The notes under the pieces are model-generated. The model was given only the letters and a program-made list of their open reading frames with translations. It did no database searches and had not been told where the DNA came from. Of a stretch of DNA of 21,701 bases, positions 8,313-15,439 are shown piece by piece. Each line of letters opens with the position of its first letter. Position 1 is the first letter of the stretch. The translations under genes and the position numbers were made by a program. Source of the stretch: Clostridium sp. 28_12 (lineage in GTDB: Bacteria > Bacillota > Clostridia > TANB77 > CAG-508); NCBI GenBank assembly GCA_001916055.1, contig MNRR01000043.1, forward strand, positions 1 through 21,701, written 5' to 3'.

Positions 8313-8687
8313 TTGAAAATTAGAACAGGAACAGACATTATAGAAATTGAGAGAGTGAAACAAAGCATAGAAGAAACAAATGGAGAATTTTGTAAAAGAG
8401 TATATACACAGGAGGAAATTGAATATTGCGAAAGTAAAAAAATTCAAAAATATCAACATTACGCAGCAAGATTTGCAGTGAAAGAAGCGGTTTTTAAGGC
8501 TATTTCAGCAGGATTAAAAGACAAGTATCAAATTAGTTGGAAAGATATTGAAGTGAAAAATGACTCTAATGGTAGACCATATGTGAAAATAAAAGAAGAA
8601 TTTATGAAAGAAGTAGAGGATATAGATATAAGTATTTCACATTGTAAAAAATATGCTGTTGCAACAGTAGTAGTTCTAGAAAAATAA
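8313..8687 (+). CDS. acpS: Holo-[acyl-carrier-protein] synthase
   Basis: AcpS transfers the 4'-phosphopantetheine arm of CoA to a serine of apo-acyl carrier protein, in the cytoplasm, activating fatty acid synthesis. The 124-residue length is normal for the trimeric bacterial enzyme. Family motifs are visible: GTDIIEIERV at the N-terminus with the Mg-binding D8, RFAVKEAVFKA with E58, and the C-terminal SISHCKKYAVATVV. The start is TTG 8313: it gives the canonical beginning KIRTGTDI, and AAAGGA lies at 8294-8299. The ATG at 8300 is in another frame and stops after seven codons. It is the first gene of a compact run of five, with 18 bases to the TatD gene. Confidence 0.95.
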   Translation: MKIRTGTDIIEIERVKQSIEETNGEFCKRVYTQEEIEYCESKKIQKYQHYAARFAVKEAVFKAISAGLKDKYQISWKDIEVKNDSNGRPYVKIKEEFMKEVEDIDISISHCKKYAVATVVVLEK

Positions 8688-8705
8688 AGAAAGGTAGAGT
8701 ATAAT

Positions 8706-9488
8706 ATGGAATTTTTTGATTCACATTCACACTATAATGATGAGAAATTTAATGAAGATAGAGAAAAAATTATAAAAGATACATTTGAATCTGGTATAAC
8801 CAAATTTGTTTGTGCTGGATACAATATACCTTCATCTTTGTTTTCTTTGGAATTATCAAAAAAATATGAATATATATATTCGATATGTGGCATTTCGCCT
8901 AATGATATTCCACAATCTGAGCAAGAACTGTGGAAAAGTATTGACGAAATTACACAAATAGTGAAGGAAAAAAATTCAAAAAAATTAGTTGCAATAGGAG
9001 AAATAGGATTAGACTACTATTGGAATAAAGAAAATAGTGATTTACAAAAACAAGCATTTATAAAACAAATTGAACTAGCAAATGAGATGAAATTACCGAT
9101 AGTTATACACTCTCGTGATGCATCTGTTGATACAATTGATATAATAAGAAATCATAGAGTAAAAAAAGCTGGAATATTCCATTGCTGCCAATTAAATCAA
9201 GAATTAGTAAGACAAGCATTAGAATTGGGTTATTATATTTCATTTGCTGGGCCAATTACATTTAAGAATTCTAAAAATGCACCAGATGTAGTAAAGATGG
9301 TTCCATTAGATAGAATATTAATAGAAACAGATAGTCCCTATTTATCTCCTGAGCCTAATAGAGGAAAAAGAAATGACTGTAGAAATGTAAAATATGTTGC
9401 ACAAAAGATTGCAGATATAAAAGAAATTTCATTAGAAGAAGTTGCAAAAAAAACGTATGAAAATGCTATGAGGATTTTTGAAATATAG
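8706..9488 (+). CDS. TatD-family metal-dependent hydrolase / DNase
   Basis: TatD proteins are TIM-barrel amidohydrolase-fold enzymes that use two metal ions; characterised members are 3'-5' exonucleases linked to DNA repair and turnover. The 260-residue length is typical. Metal ligands are visible in order: FDSHSH (H7, H9), GEIGLDYYW (E99), VIHSRDA (H135), FHCC (H159) and ETDSPYL (D209). The segment after it (SPEPNRGKRNDCRNV) matches the usual 'P.P.RGKRNEP' stretch. It lies between acpS and the uracil-DNA glycosylase with 18- and 13-base gaps, so it is co-transcribed with a second DNA repair enzyme. Paralogues (TatD, YcfH, YjjV types) cannot be told apart here, so no symbol is given. Confidence 0.93.
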   Translation: MEFFDSHSHYNDEKFNEDREKIIKDTFESGITKFVCAGYNIPSSLFSLELSKKYEYIYSICGISPNDIPQSEQELWKSIDEITQIVKEKNSKKLVAIGEIGLDYYWNKENSDLQKQAFIKQIELANEMKLPIVIHSRDASVDTIDIIRNHRVKKAGIFHCCQLNQELVRQALELGYYISFAGPITFKNSKNAPDVVKMVPLDRILIETDSPYLSPEPNRGKRNDCRNVKYVAQKIADIKEISLEEVAKKTYENAMRIFEI

Positions 9489-9501
9489 GATGTGAAAATA
9501 G

Positions 9502-10050
9502 ATGTATGATAATTGGGAGCAATTAGAGGAAACAGCAAAAGAATGTAAAAAATGTAAATTGTGCCAAAATAGGAATAATGTAGTTTTTGGTACAGGCAAT
9601 AGACAAGCAAGCCTAATGTTTATAGGCGAAGGACCAGGAGCAGACGAGGATTTGCAAGGAACACCATTTGTGGGCAAAGCAGGAAAACTTATGAATATGG
9701 CATTTGAAGCAATAGGATTAAAAAGAGAAGAAGTGTATATTGCCAATATTGTAAAATGTAGGCCACCAGGAAATCGAAATCCGCAAGATGATGAAGCAAA
9801 TGCATGTCTTGATTATTTGCGTAATCAAGTTATTTTAGTAAAACCTAAAATTATTGTGTTACTTGGAAGTGTAGCTTTAAAAAATATATTAGGAAAAGAG
9901 TATGGAATTACAGCTAGTAGGGGAAAATGGATAGAGAGAAAAGGCATTTTATATATGCCAACATGGCACCCGGCAGCTCTTTTAAGAGATGAATCTAAAA
10001 AGATTGATTTTATAAGAGATTTACAAGAGGTTATGCGAAGATATAGATAA
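9502..10050 (+). CDS. Family-4 uracil-DNA glycosylase
   Basis: This enzyme cuts uracil from DNA as the first step of base excision repair. The 182-residue protein has the iron-sulphur cysteines of family 4 at C15, C18, C86 and C102. Its active-site motif 1 is GEGPGADED (residues 42-50), followed by LQGTPFVGKAG, and motif 2 is WHPAALLR (155-162). KCRPPGNRNP around C86 is also characteristic. The N-terminal pattern CKKCKLC suggests a complete protein. The gene begins 13 bases after the TatD-family gene and ends 13 bases before the sortase gene, consistent with one transcript. Confidence 0.95.
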   Translation: MYDNWEQLEETAKECKKCKLCQNRNNVVFGTGNRQASLMFIGEGPGADEDLQGTPFVGKAGKLMNMAFEAIGLKREEVYIANIVKCRPPGNRNPQDDEANACLDYLRNQVILVKPKIIVLLGSVALKNILGKEYGITASRGKWIERKGILYMPTWHPAALLRDESKKIDFIRDLQEVMRRYR

Positions 10051-10063
10051 AAAGGAGCTTAAT

Positions 10064-10732
10064 ATGACAAAAAATAAAATTATAGTATTAATAATATCGT
10101 TAATTATAATATTAGGATTAATTATAAGAACATATTGTTTTTCAAATAATGAAGTACCAGAAGTAGAAAAAAAGGAAGAGATTAGTGAAAACAGTGAAGA
10201 AGTAGTAGAAACACCCTTATTGGTGAAGATTGAAGAGCCTGAAACAGAACAACAACCAGAAAATCAAGCTGAACAAACTAATGATTCAAAACCTACTACA
10301 AAGAAATATAAGGCATCAAATGGAAAATCATATGACAGTATAGGAAATATAAACATACCAAAATTAGGAATAAATTATCCAATTTTGGCTACTACAACTG
10401 AACAAACTTTAAAAGTGGCAGTAACAAAATATTGGGGTGGAAATCCAAATGAAGTAGGAAATTTGTGTGTTTCAGGACACAATTATAAAAACTCTAAATT
10501 TTTTGGAAAATTACTTAATATAAAAAATGGAGATACAATACAAATTTCAGATTTAAATGGAAAAACATTAAATTATAAAGTATATGATACTTTTATTGTA
10601 GATCCTCAAGACACATCATGTACAAGCCAATTAACAAATGGAAAGATAGAAGTAACACTAATTACATGTTATTATGAAAATGGAAATGCACATGCGACAA
10701 AAAGGTTCATTGTAAAGGCAAGAGTAGAATAG
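10064..10732 (+). CDS. Sortase (class D/E-like), no substrate nearby
   Basis: Sortases are membrane-anchored cysteine transpeptidases that attach surface proteins to the cell wall or build pili. This 222-residue protein has an N-terminal membrane helix at about 5-24, an acidic Glu/Gln-rich linker (about 30-85) and a C-terminal sortase barrel starting near IGNINIPKLGINYPI. The catalytic triad is visible: H139 in SGHNY, C202 in TLITC and R214 in KRFIV. AAGGAG precedes the ATG closely. It is the fourth gene of the acpS run. No LPxTG-type sorting signal is seen in any protein of the window, so its substrates must lie elsewhere. The class is not settled by eye. Confidence 0.9.
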   Translation: MTKNKIIVLIISLIIILGLIIRTYCFSNNEVPEVEKKEEISENSEEVVETPLLVKIEEPETEQQPENQAEQTNDSKPTTKKYKASNGKSYDSIGNINIPKLGINYPILATTTEQTLKVAVTKYWGGNPNEVGNLCVSGHNYKNSKFFGKLLNIKNGDTIQISDLNGKTLNYKVYDTFIVDPQDTSCTSQLTNGKIEVTLITCYYENGNAHATKRFIVKARVE

Positions 10733-10823
10733 AATTTATTGTTATACTTGGTCAGACGAATTGACTAAAAAAGAGAAAAAATATAAAATAATCAGGAATA
10801 CAAAATGTAAGGAATGAAATAAA

Positions 10824-12071
10824 ATGAACGAAATACAAGAAAAAGCAAATTATTGTTTAAACTGTCCAGTAAAACCATGCTCAAATAAAGGCTGTCCTTT
10901 AGAAAATAATATACCAGGTTTTATTAAAGCAATTAAAGAAGAGGATTACAAAAAGGCATATGAAATATTATCAGAAACTACAGTTTTAGAAGCTGTATGT
11001 GGAAGAATATGTCCGCACACAAAACAATGTGAAGGTTCTTGCGTAAGAGGAATAAAGTCAAACCCTGTAAGTATTGGAGAAATGGAAGCATTTATAGGAG
11101 ATATAGCAATAAAGAAAAATTATAAGATTGCAGAAATAAATGTAAAAAATAAATATAAGAAAATTGCAATTGTTGGAGGTGGACCAGCAGGTCTTACAGC
11201 AGCTGCATTTATATTGAAAAATGGTTATTCAGTTACTATATATGAAAAATATGATTATTTAGGTGGATTATTAATTCATGGAATTCCAGAATTCAGACTA
11301 CCAAAAGAAATTGTGAAAAATACAATACAAAAAATAATTGATTTAGGACTAAAAGTAAAATATAAACAAGAACTTGGAAAAGAATTTTCATTAGAAGAAT
11401 TAGAAAAAGAATATGATGCAATATTTCTAGCATTTGGCGCAAATATAACAACAAAGATGGGAGTAGAAGGAGAAAACTTACAAGGAGTATATGGTGGAAA
11501 TCAATTGCTAGAATATCAAAATCATCCTAACTATACTAATAAAAAAGTTGCTATAATTGGTGGAGGAAATGTAGCAATGGACTGTGCAAGAACAATTAAA
11601 AGGCTAGGAGCAAAAGAAGTAAAAGTAATATATAGAAGAGCAGAAGAGCAAATGCCAGCAGAAGTAAAAGAGATACAAGAGGCAAAAGAAGAAGGGATAG
11701 AGTTTTTATTTCAGAACAATATCGTAAAAATATTGGGTAAAAACAGTGTAAAAGAAGTGGAACTAATAAAAACAGAACTTGTTCAAAAAGAAGGAGAAAC
11801 AAGGATGGTTCCAATAAATATTCCTAATAGTAATTATAAAATTGATATAGATTATATAATAATGGCACTTGGTTCAGAACCAGAAGAGTTCGTAAAAAAT
11901 TTAGGTTTGGAACTAAATAAATGGGGAAGAATTCAAGTTGACGAAAAAAATAAAACATCTAATCCAAAGATTTTTGCTGGTGGAGATATTGCAGGTGCAA
12001 AAGGAACTGTGGCATGGGCTGCGCGTTCTGGCAGAGATGCTGCATATTCAATAATGGAATATCTAAAATAA
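10824..12071 (+). CDS. GltD-like FeS flavoprotein (NAD(P)H oxidoreductase, glutamate synthase small-subunit family)
   Basis: This family takes electrons from NAD(P)H through FAD to iron-sulphur clusters and feeds a partner subunit, as in glutamate synthase or NADH-dependent ferredoxin:NADP+ oxidoreductase. The 415-residue protein has Cys-rich motifs (C11, C14, C19, C24, then VCGRICPHTKQCEGSC), an FAD-binding GGGPAGL at 118-124 and a second Rossmann motif GGGNVAMDCART beginning at residue 246. The C-terminus has the FAGGDIAGAKGTVAWAARSGRDAA signature in pieces. It lacks about 35 N-terminal residues compared with the common form, beginning directly at the cluster motif. No large glutamate synthase subunit is in the window, so a stand-alone role or a partner elsewhere is likely. 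It follows the sortase after 91 bases with TAAGGA at 10808-10813. Confidence 0.85.
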   Translation: MNEIQEKANYCLNCPVKPCSNKGCPLENNIPGFIKAIKEEDYKKAYEILSETTVLEAVCGRICPHTKQCEGSCVRGIKSNPVSIGEMEAFIGDIAIKKNYKIAEINVKNKYKKIAIVGGGPAGLTAAAFILKNGYSVTIYEKYDYLGGLLIHGIPEFRLPKEIVKNTIQKIIDLGLKVKYKQELGKEFSLEELEKEYDAIFLAFGANITTKMGVEGENLQGVYGGNQLLEYQNHPNYTNKKVAIIGGGNVAMDCARTIKRLGAKEVKVIYRRAEEQMPAEVKEIQEAKEEGIEFLFQNNIVKILGKNSVKEVELIKTELVQKEGETRMVPINIPNSNYKIDIDYIIMALGSEPEEFVKNLGLELNKWGRIQVDEKNKTSNPKIFAGGDIAGAKGTVAWAARSGRDAAYSIMEYLK

Positions 12072-12098
12072 AAAAGTCGACATTTTTGTCGACTTTTT
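12071..12098. terminator. Symmetrical intrinsic terminator
   Basis: AAAAAGTCGAC and GTCGACTTTTT form an 11-bp stem around ATTTTT, starting inside the stop codon of the GltD-like gene. The A-run and T-run make it functional in both directions, so it can also end the convergent metallopeptidase transcript. Confidence 0.9.
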
Positions 12099-12104
12099 GA
12101 GATT

Positions 12105-12250
12105 ATCTTTAGTATGATTTCATTTGTATATGTATCTTTAGTAATATATATCTTTTGTAAATAATAACTTGCAAAAATCATTTGTACATTTATCATTTGT
12201 AAAGTATTCATTAGTACTTTAAAATCATTTGTATACTAAAATCTTTTGTT
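12105..12250. repeat. Degenerate 15-bp tandem array, about ten copies
   Basis: Variants of ATCATTTGTA (ATCTTTAGTA, TTCATTTGTA, ATCTTTTGTA and others) start at 12105, 12119, 12134, 12150, 12164 (weak), 12177, 12192, 12207, 12224 and 12241, giving steps of 13-17 bp. The array fills the gap between two convergent genes and its last copy touches the stop codon of the metallopeptidase gene. Confidence 0.7.
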
Positions 12251-13334
12251 AATTATGTATTTTTTCTCCTGTTACGAAGTTTTTAATAGCTCTAAACCAA
12301 GAAACAAATAAATTATCAGGCTTCTTGAATTCAAGAGCTGTTTCGATGCCTCCATTTTCAAGTACGTTAGATTTATGTTCTAATTGAGACATTTTTTCTG
12401 TATAGTAATCATCAAAAAAAGTATAATTGTCTGTGCGACCAATTAAATTTTTATAATGATCTAGTTTTCTTCTATAATTATCAAGTTCTTCTAAGTTTTC
12501 AATATGTTTGAAAGCTTTATCAAAGTAATTTTTTATAATTAAATTTTGAGTTTTCTCAAAATATTCAGAAATTTTATTTTTACAGTTTTCTGCTTTGGTA
12601 ACTAATTTATCTACAGTTTTATTTCGCTCATCAAATGTAGAAATTTTATTGTTTAATTTGATAATAGCTTCTTCAAGGTCTAATATTTGATCTACATTTT
12701 TCTCTACTTCATCATAAGTTTTTTCAGAAGTTAAACTAATAAATGTATTTTTGAATTTATCATTACTTGTAAATGTACTATCAAATAAAACTGTTTCGTC
12801 AGTAATATAAGCCATTTGTTCAATCAAATTACATTCTAAAGGATAGTAAGATGGGCTAATTGTTCTAAATGAAATCCCAAAATACTTAACATAGTCTTTT
12901 TCAATTCCTATTATTTTAGATGTGATATATTGAACTGCAGCTTCATTTAAGCCCATTCCAACAATTTTTAAATTGTCAAAATTGCATAATCCCATTCTAA
13001 CAAGGTTATTTCGTTTATCTTTAACTTCTTGAATATAGTGAATACATTCATGAATTGCAAATTCTTCTAAATCTTCGACAGCAATTTTAGAGTTAAAGTA
13101 TATAGATGTGTTTTTATAAAAATAGTTAGCCTCTGCCATACCTTCTGGCATTGTAGCTCTGTACATACCTAATTTTGAAAGTTTTGCAAATAAATCGCTT
13201 TCATTGAAACAAAGTTCTGGAAATGTATCACATAACCTTGTAGCAATATCATGAGCGATACGGTTTACAGACATTGTATCAAGTATGTCAACTACTCTTA
13301 TACCATCTTTTCGTAAATCAGACTCGATGCTCAT
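12249..13334 (-). CDS. HExxH zinc-metallopeptidase-like protein
   Basis: This encodes a 361-residue protein with no signal peptide or membrane helix, so it is probably cytoplasmic. Residues 95-99 read HECIH, the HExxH zinc-binding and catalytic motif, inside a predicted helix (FAIHECIHYIQ). About 32 residues on, GLNEAAVQY (E131) can supply the third ligand, as in gluzincins. Residues about 205-300 are charged and helical, probably coiled coil. I chose ATG 13334 because GGAGG lies six bases before it; the in-frame ATG at 13346 overlaps that ribosome site and has none of its own. The gene is divergent from the deacetylase gene, which suggests shared regulation. The exact peptidase family and substrate are not recognised. 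The array at 12105-12250 lies directly behind the stop. Confidence 0.75.
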   Translation of the reverse strand: MSIESDLRKDGIRVVDILDTMSVNRIAHDIATRLCDTFPELCFNESDLFAKLSKLGMYRATMPEGMAEANYFYKNTSIYFNSKIAVEDLEEFAIHECIHYIQEVKDKRNNLVRMGLCNFDNLKIVGMGLNEAAVQYITSKIIGIEKDYVKYFGISFRTISPSYYPLECNLIEQMAYITDETVLFDSTFTSNDKFKNTFISLTSEKTYDEVEKNVDQILDLEEAIIKLNNKISTFDERNKTVDKLVTKAENCKNKISEYFEKTQNLIIKNYFDKAFKHIENLEELDNYRRKLDHYKNLIGRTDNYTFFDDYYTEKMSQLEHKSNVLENGGIETALEFKKPDNLFVSWFRAIKNFVTGEKIHN

Positions 13335-13381
13335 TGTATCCTCCATTAATTTGACTTTTTATATAAAATTTCATCAAATTT

Positions 13382-13387
13382 ATTATA
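13382..13387 (-). promoter_or_regulatory. -10 element for the metallopeptidase gene
   Basis: A perfect TATAAT reads on the minus strand about 48 bases before the start codon. No good -35 is seen at the right spacing (TACACT at 17 bp is the best), which fits an activator-dependent promoter. The TTACA box array lies just upstream of the -35 position. Confidence 0.5.
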
Positions 13388-13409
13388 CAATATTTTGTCG
13401 TAAAAGTGT

Positions 13410-13449
13410 ATTACATTTTTATTACATTTCTGTTACAAAAATATTACAA
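13410..13449. promoter_or_regulatory. Four TTACA boxes at exact 11-bp spacing (PhoB/PhoP-class operator)
   Basis: TTACA occurs at 13411, 13422, 13433 and 13444, each 11 bp apart, as ATTACA/ATTACA/GTTACA/ATTACA with 5-bp spacers. Direct hexamers at about 11-bp spacing are the known pattern for OmpR/PhoB-family response regulators; Bacillus PhoP binds repeats of TT(A/C/T)ACA-like sequence. The array sits between two divergent promoters, both with a good -10 and a poor -35. The regulator is not in the window. Confidence 0.6.
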
Positions 13450-13458
13450 ATCATAATT

Positions 13459-13488
13459 TTTAAATAAAAACATAATATTAAATATAAT
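13459..13488 (+). promoter_or_regulatory. Promoter for the deacetylase gene, weak -35
   Basis: TATAAT at 13483-13488 with a poor -35 (TTTAAA 13459-13464, 18-base spacer), just downstream of the TTACA array. Confidence 0.45.
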
Positions 13489-13518
13489 TAGTAGAATGTT
13501 TTTATTTGGAGGTTTTTT

Positions 13519-14280
13519 ATGTTTTTAATATTTAATAAAGAAAAAATACAAACTTATGCAGTATCATTGTTAACTGTTGCTGTATTAATAGGAGTTGCTA
13601 ATATAAAAAATATAGGTGCGATACAAGTTTCTGCCACTGAAAAATATTTACCAATATATAATGTGCAAACAGAAGAACCCAAAATTGCATTTACGATGAA
13701 TTGTGCATGGAATGCAGACGATATAGATAGTATTTTAGAAACATTAAAAAATAATGAAGTACATATAACATTTTTTATGGTAGGAGAATGGGTAGATAAA
13801 TATCCAGAGGCAGTAAAAAAGATATACGAAGCTGGACATGAAATAGGAAGTCATAGTAACACACATCCACATGTAAATAATTTAACTGCAGAAAAGAACT
13901 TAGAAGAAATAAAATTAAGTGTAGACAAAATCGAAAAAATAACAGGGTATAAGACTAATTTATACAGAGTACCATATGGAGAATATAACAATACAGTTAT
14001 AAAAACAGCACAGCAAAATGGATTTTATCCAATACAATGGAATCTAGATACATTAGACTATCAAGGATTAACAGGTGAAAAAATGTGGAATAGGTTAAAA
14101 AATAAATTAGATGGAGGAGCAATAATATTGAGCCATAATGGAACAAAACACACGGCAGATAGTTTAGATATGTTAATAAAAAACATAAAAGCTAGTGTTT
14201 TTCAAGTTACTACAGTTTCAGAAATAATCTATAAAGATAAGTATTCTATTAATAATAATGGGACACAAATTAAGAACTAA
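13519..14280 (+). CDS. PdaB-like polysaccharide deacetylase (NodB domain)
   Basis: CE4 enzymes remove acetyl groups from peptidoglycan or other glycans; PdaB-type members are tied to spore formation. The 253-residue protein has an N-terminal hydrophobic stretch (about 12-37), a signal or anchor, then the NodB domain. The metal-binding SHSNTHPH gives H112 and H116; YRVPYGEYN is motif 3, WNLDTLDYQG motif 4 and ILSHNGTKHTADS motif 5. Motif 1, normally TFDDG or TFD, reads TMNCAW here, with N61-C62 in place of the Asp pair; D67/D68 follow. This variant looks shared with clostridial relatives rather than a random mutation, but its effect on catalysis is uncertain. TTGGAGG lies six bases before ATG 13519. 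The upstream TTACA array suggests response-regulator control. Confidence 0.88.
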   Translation: MFLIFNKEKIQTYAVSLLTVAVLIGVANIKNIGAIQVSATEKYLPIYNVQTEEPKIAFTMNCAWNADDIDSILETLKNNEVHITFFMVGEWVDKYPEAVKKIYEAGHEIGSHSNTHPHVNNLTAEKNLEEIKLSVDKIEKITGYKTNLYRVPYGEYNNTVIKTAQQNGFYPIQWNLDTLDYQGLTGEKMWNRLKNKLDGGAIILSHNGTKHTADSLDMLIKNIKASVFQVTTVSEIIYKDKYSINNNGTQIKN

Positions 14281-14288
14281 TCAGAGTA

Positions 14289-14317
14289 TTGCATAATAAA
14301 TAAATATGTGATACAAT
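14289..14317 (+). promoter_or_regulatory. Sigma-A-type promoter, extended -10
   Basis: TTGCAT (14289-14294), a 17-base spacer and TGaTACAAT (-10 at 14312-14317) lie 59 bases before the start at 14377. Confidence 0.6.
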
Positions 14318-14376
14318 AATTATGTTAATATGTAGATGTGATATAGTGTATTTTATGCAGAAAGGAGATTTACTTT

Positions 14377-15219
14377 ATGAAAGAAAAAACTATGTGCGTA
14401 AAATTACCTAGAGGTTCGAAATTTCGACGGGTAAGTGTAGAAGGGAATGGAAAAATCGGGATTATTTATACACAACCTGAAATTCCAAAACCCAAGAATC
14501 TTGTTGGAGGAAATGGTGTATATCAAGATGTTGATAGCCCATATTGGTATTGTACACTGAAAAATGGAGATACTTTTATGTATTTGTATGTAGAGGATTT
14601 AACAGTAGAAGATTTTTGTTATGATCCAGAAAAAGCAAAAAACGAGTATCTTAAGATGAAAGGAGAAAGGTTTAAAGTTGATATTTTAGCGGCCTTAGCG
14701 AATAAACCGAAAAAAGGCGTATGGTTACCTGTTTTTGAACCTTCTGCTGATAAGAATGGAAACTTGAGATTTGTTAAAGATGCTATTCCATTAACGGGAA
14801 AACTGAATGCAAAAGAGTGGAAGGAAAAAGCAAGAGAATACTCTCCTGAAAATAAGAGTAAATTGTGTTCGAAAACAACATATATTCTGATGCTTTTGCG
14901 ATGGTTAAAAGATGAAGTAGCAACGTATGAGCAGATTGTGTATGATTCATCAGAGTTAGGAACTTATTTTTTGTCGCGTACAAATGGTGAAGAACCGGTA
15001 AAAACTGGCCAAAGAAAATTTGGAGGATTATACGGATTTGTAGGAAATACCTATAAAATTATTGAAAATACAGATCCATATTCTAAGTATAGGTTTTTGA
15101 TGGCGGGTGGAGACTGCAACCGTGATGGAGGATTTCGCTGTGCCTCGGAATACGGTGTACTTAAAGACGATGAGCTTAGCATTTTTGGGTATGGGGTAGG
15201 ATTGATTGAACTCCAATAA
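14377..15219 (+). CDS. Unknown protein with a degenerate FGE/C-type-lectin-like C-terminus
   Basis: This encodes a 280-residue protein without signal peptide or membrane helix. I do not recognise the N-terminal 200 residues. The last 65 fit, loosely, the order of motifs in FGE-sulfatase / C-type-lectin fold proteins: GLYGFVGNTYKIIEN (217-231) against 'GLYDMHGNVWEW', MAGGDCNRDGGFRCASEYG (242-260) against 'LRGGSWN...RSAYR', and YGVGLIEL (272-279) against 'IGFRLV'. The usual tryptophans are lost. Such folds occur in phage tail fibres and modifying enzymes, so a phage-derived or surface-binding role is possible (inference). Sampled lines run from about 33 to 50% G+C, above the neighbours, suggesting recent acquisition. 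Start ATG 14377 has AAAGGAG at 14361-14367 and its own promoter. IS debris follows it. Confidence 0.65.
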   Translation: MKEKTMCVKLPRGSKFRRVSVEGNGKIGIIYTQPEIPKPKNLVGGNGVYQDVDSPYWYCTLKNGDTFMYLYVEDLTVEDFCYDPEKAKNEYLKMKGERFKVDILAALANKPKKGVWLPVFEPSADKNGNLRFVKDAIPLTGKLNAKEWKEKAREYSPENKSKLCSKTTYILMLLRWLKDEVATYEQIVYDSSELGTYFLSRTNGEEPVKTGQRKFGGLYGFVGNTYKIIENTDPYSKYRFLMAGGDCNRDGGFRCASEYGVLKDDELSIFGYGVGLIELQ

Positions 15220-15231
15220 ACTTCAAAAAAT

Positions 15232-15251
15232 GGAACCTTTAGTAAGGTTCC
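15232..15251 (+). other. Perfect 8-bp hairpin
   Basis: GGAACCTT and AAGGTTCC pair around TAGT directly after the 14377-15219 gene. No T-run follows; the real terminator is the next hairpin. Confidence 0.55.
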
Positions 15252-15253
15252 TC

Positions 15254-15302
15254 AGAGTGTTGACAAAGTATAAAAAAATTTGTTAGCACTCTTTCTTTTT
15301 TT
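15254..15302 (+). terminator. Intrinsic terminator with a 14-bp stem
   Basis: AGAGTGTTGACAAA (15254-15267) pairs with TTTGTTAGCACTCT (15279-15292) with two G-U pairs, followed by TTCTTTTTTT. It closes the 14377-15219 transcript. Confidence 0.75.
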
Positions 15303-15360
15303 ATAAAAAAGTTGTATAATAAAAATACGTTCAATTACAACCAAATTTTGAACTAAAAAA

Positions 15361-15395
15361 TGTAGAATTTTCCTTAGAAAACTCTACATTTTTTT
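15361..15395 (+). terminator. Terminator inside the IS leader
   Basis: TGTAGAATTTTC (15361-15372) and GAAAACTCTACA (15377-15388) form a stem with one mismatch around CTTA, followed by seven T. It would block readthrough into the transposase from outside, a common way for IS elements to limit transposition. Confidence 0.8.
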
Positions 15396-15439
15396 ATATT
15401 TATGATATAATTTAGTTGGTTGTAATTGGAGGGATGAAT

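Noticed and set aside
13335..13346. Upstream ATG for the metallopeptidase gene
   Set aside because: It overlaps the GGAGG that serves ATG 13334 and has no ribosome site of its own.
15280..15292. TTAGCACTC, a perfect half of the CIRCE operator of HrcA
   Set aside because: The other half (GAGTGCTAA) does not follow at 9 bp. The sequence is the 3' arm of an intrinsic terminator, and no heat-shock gene is adjacent.
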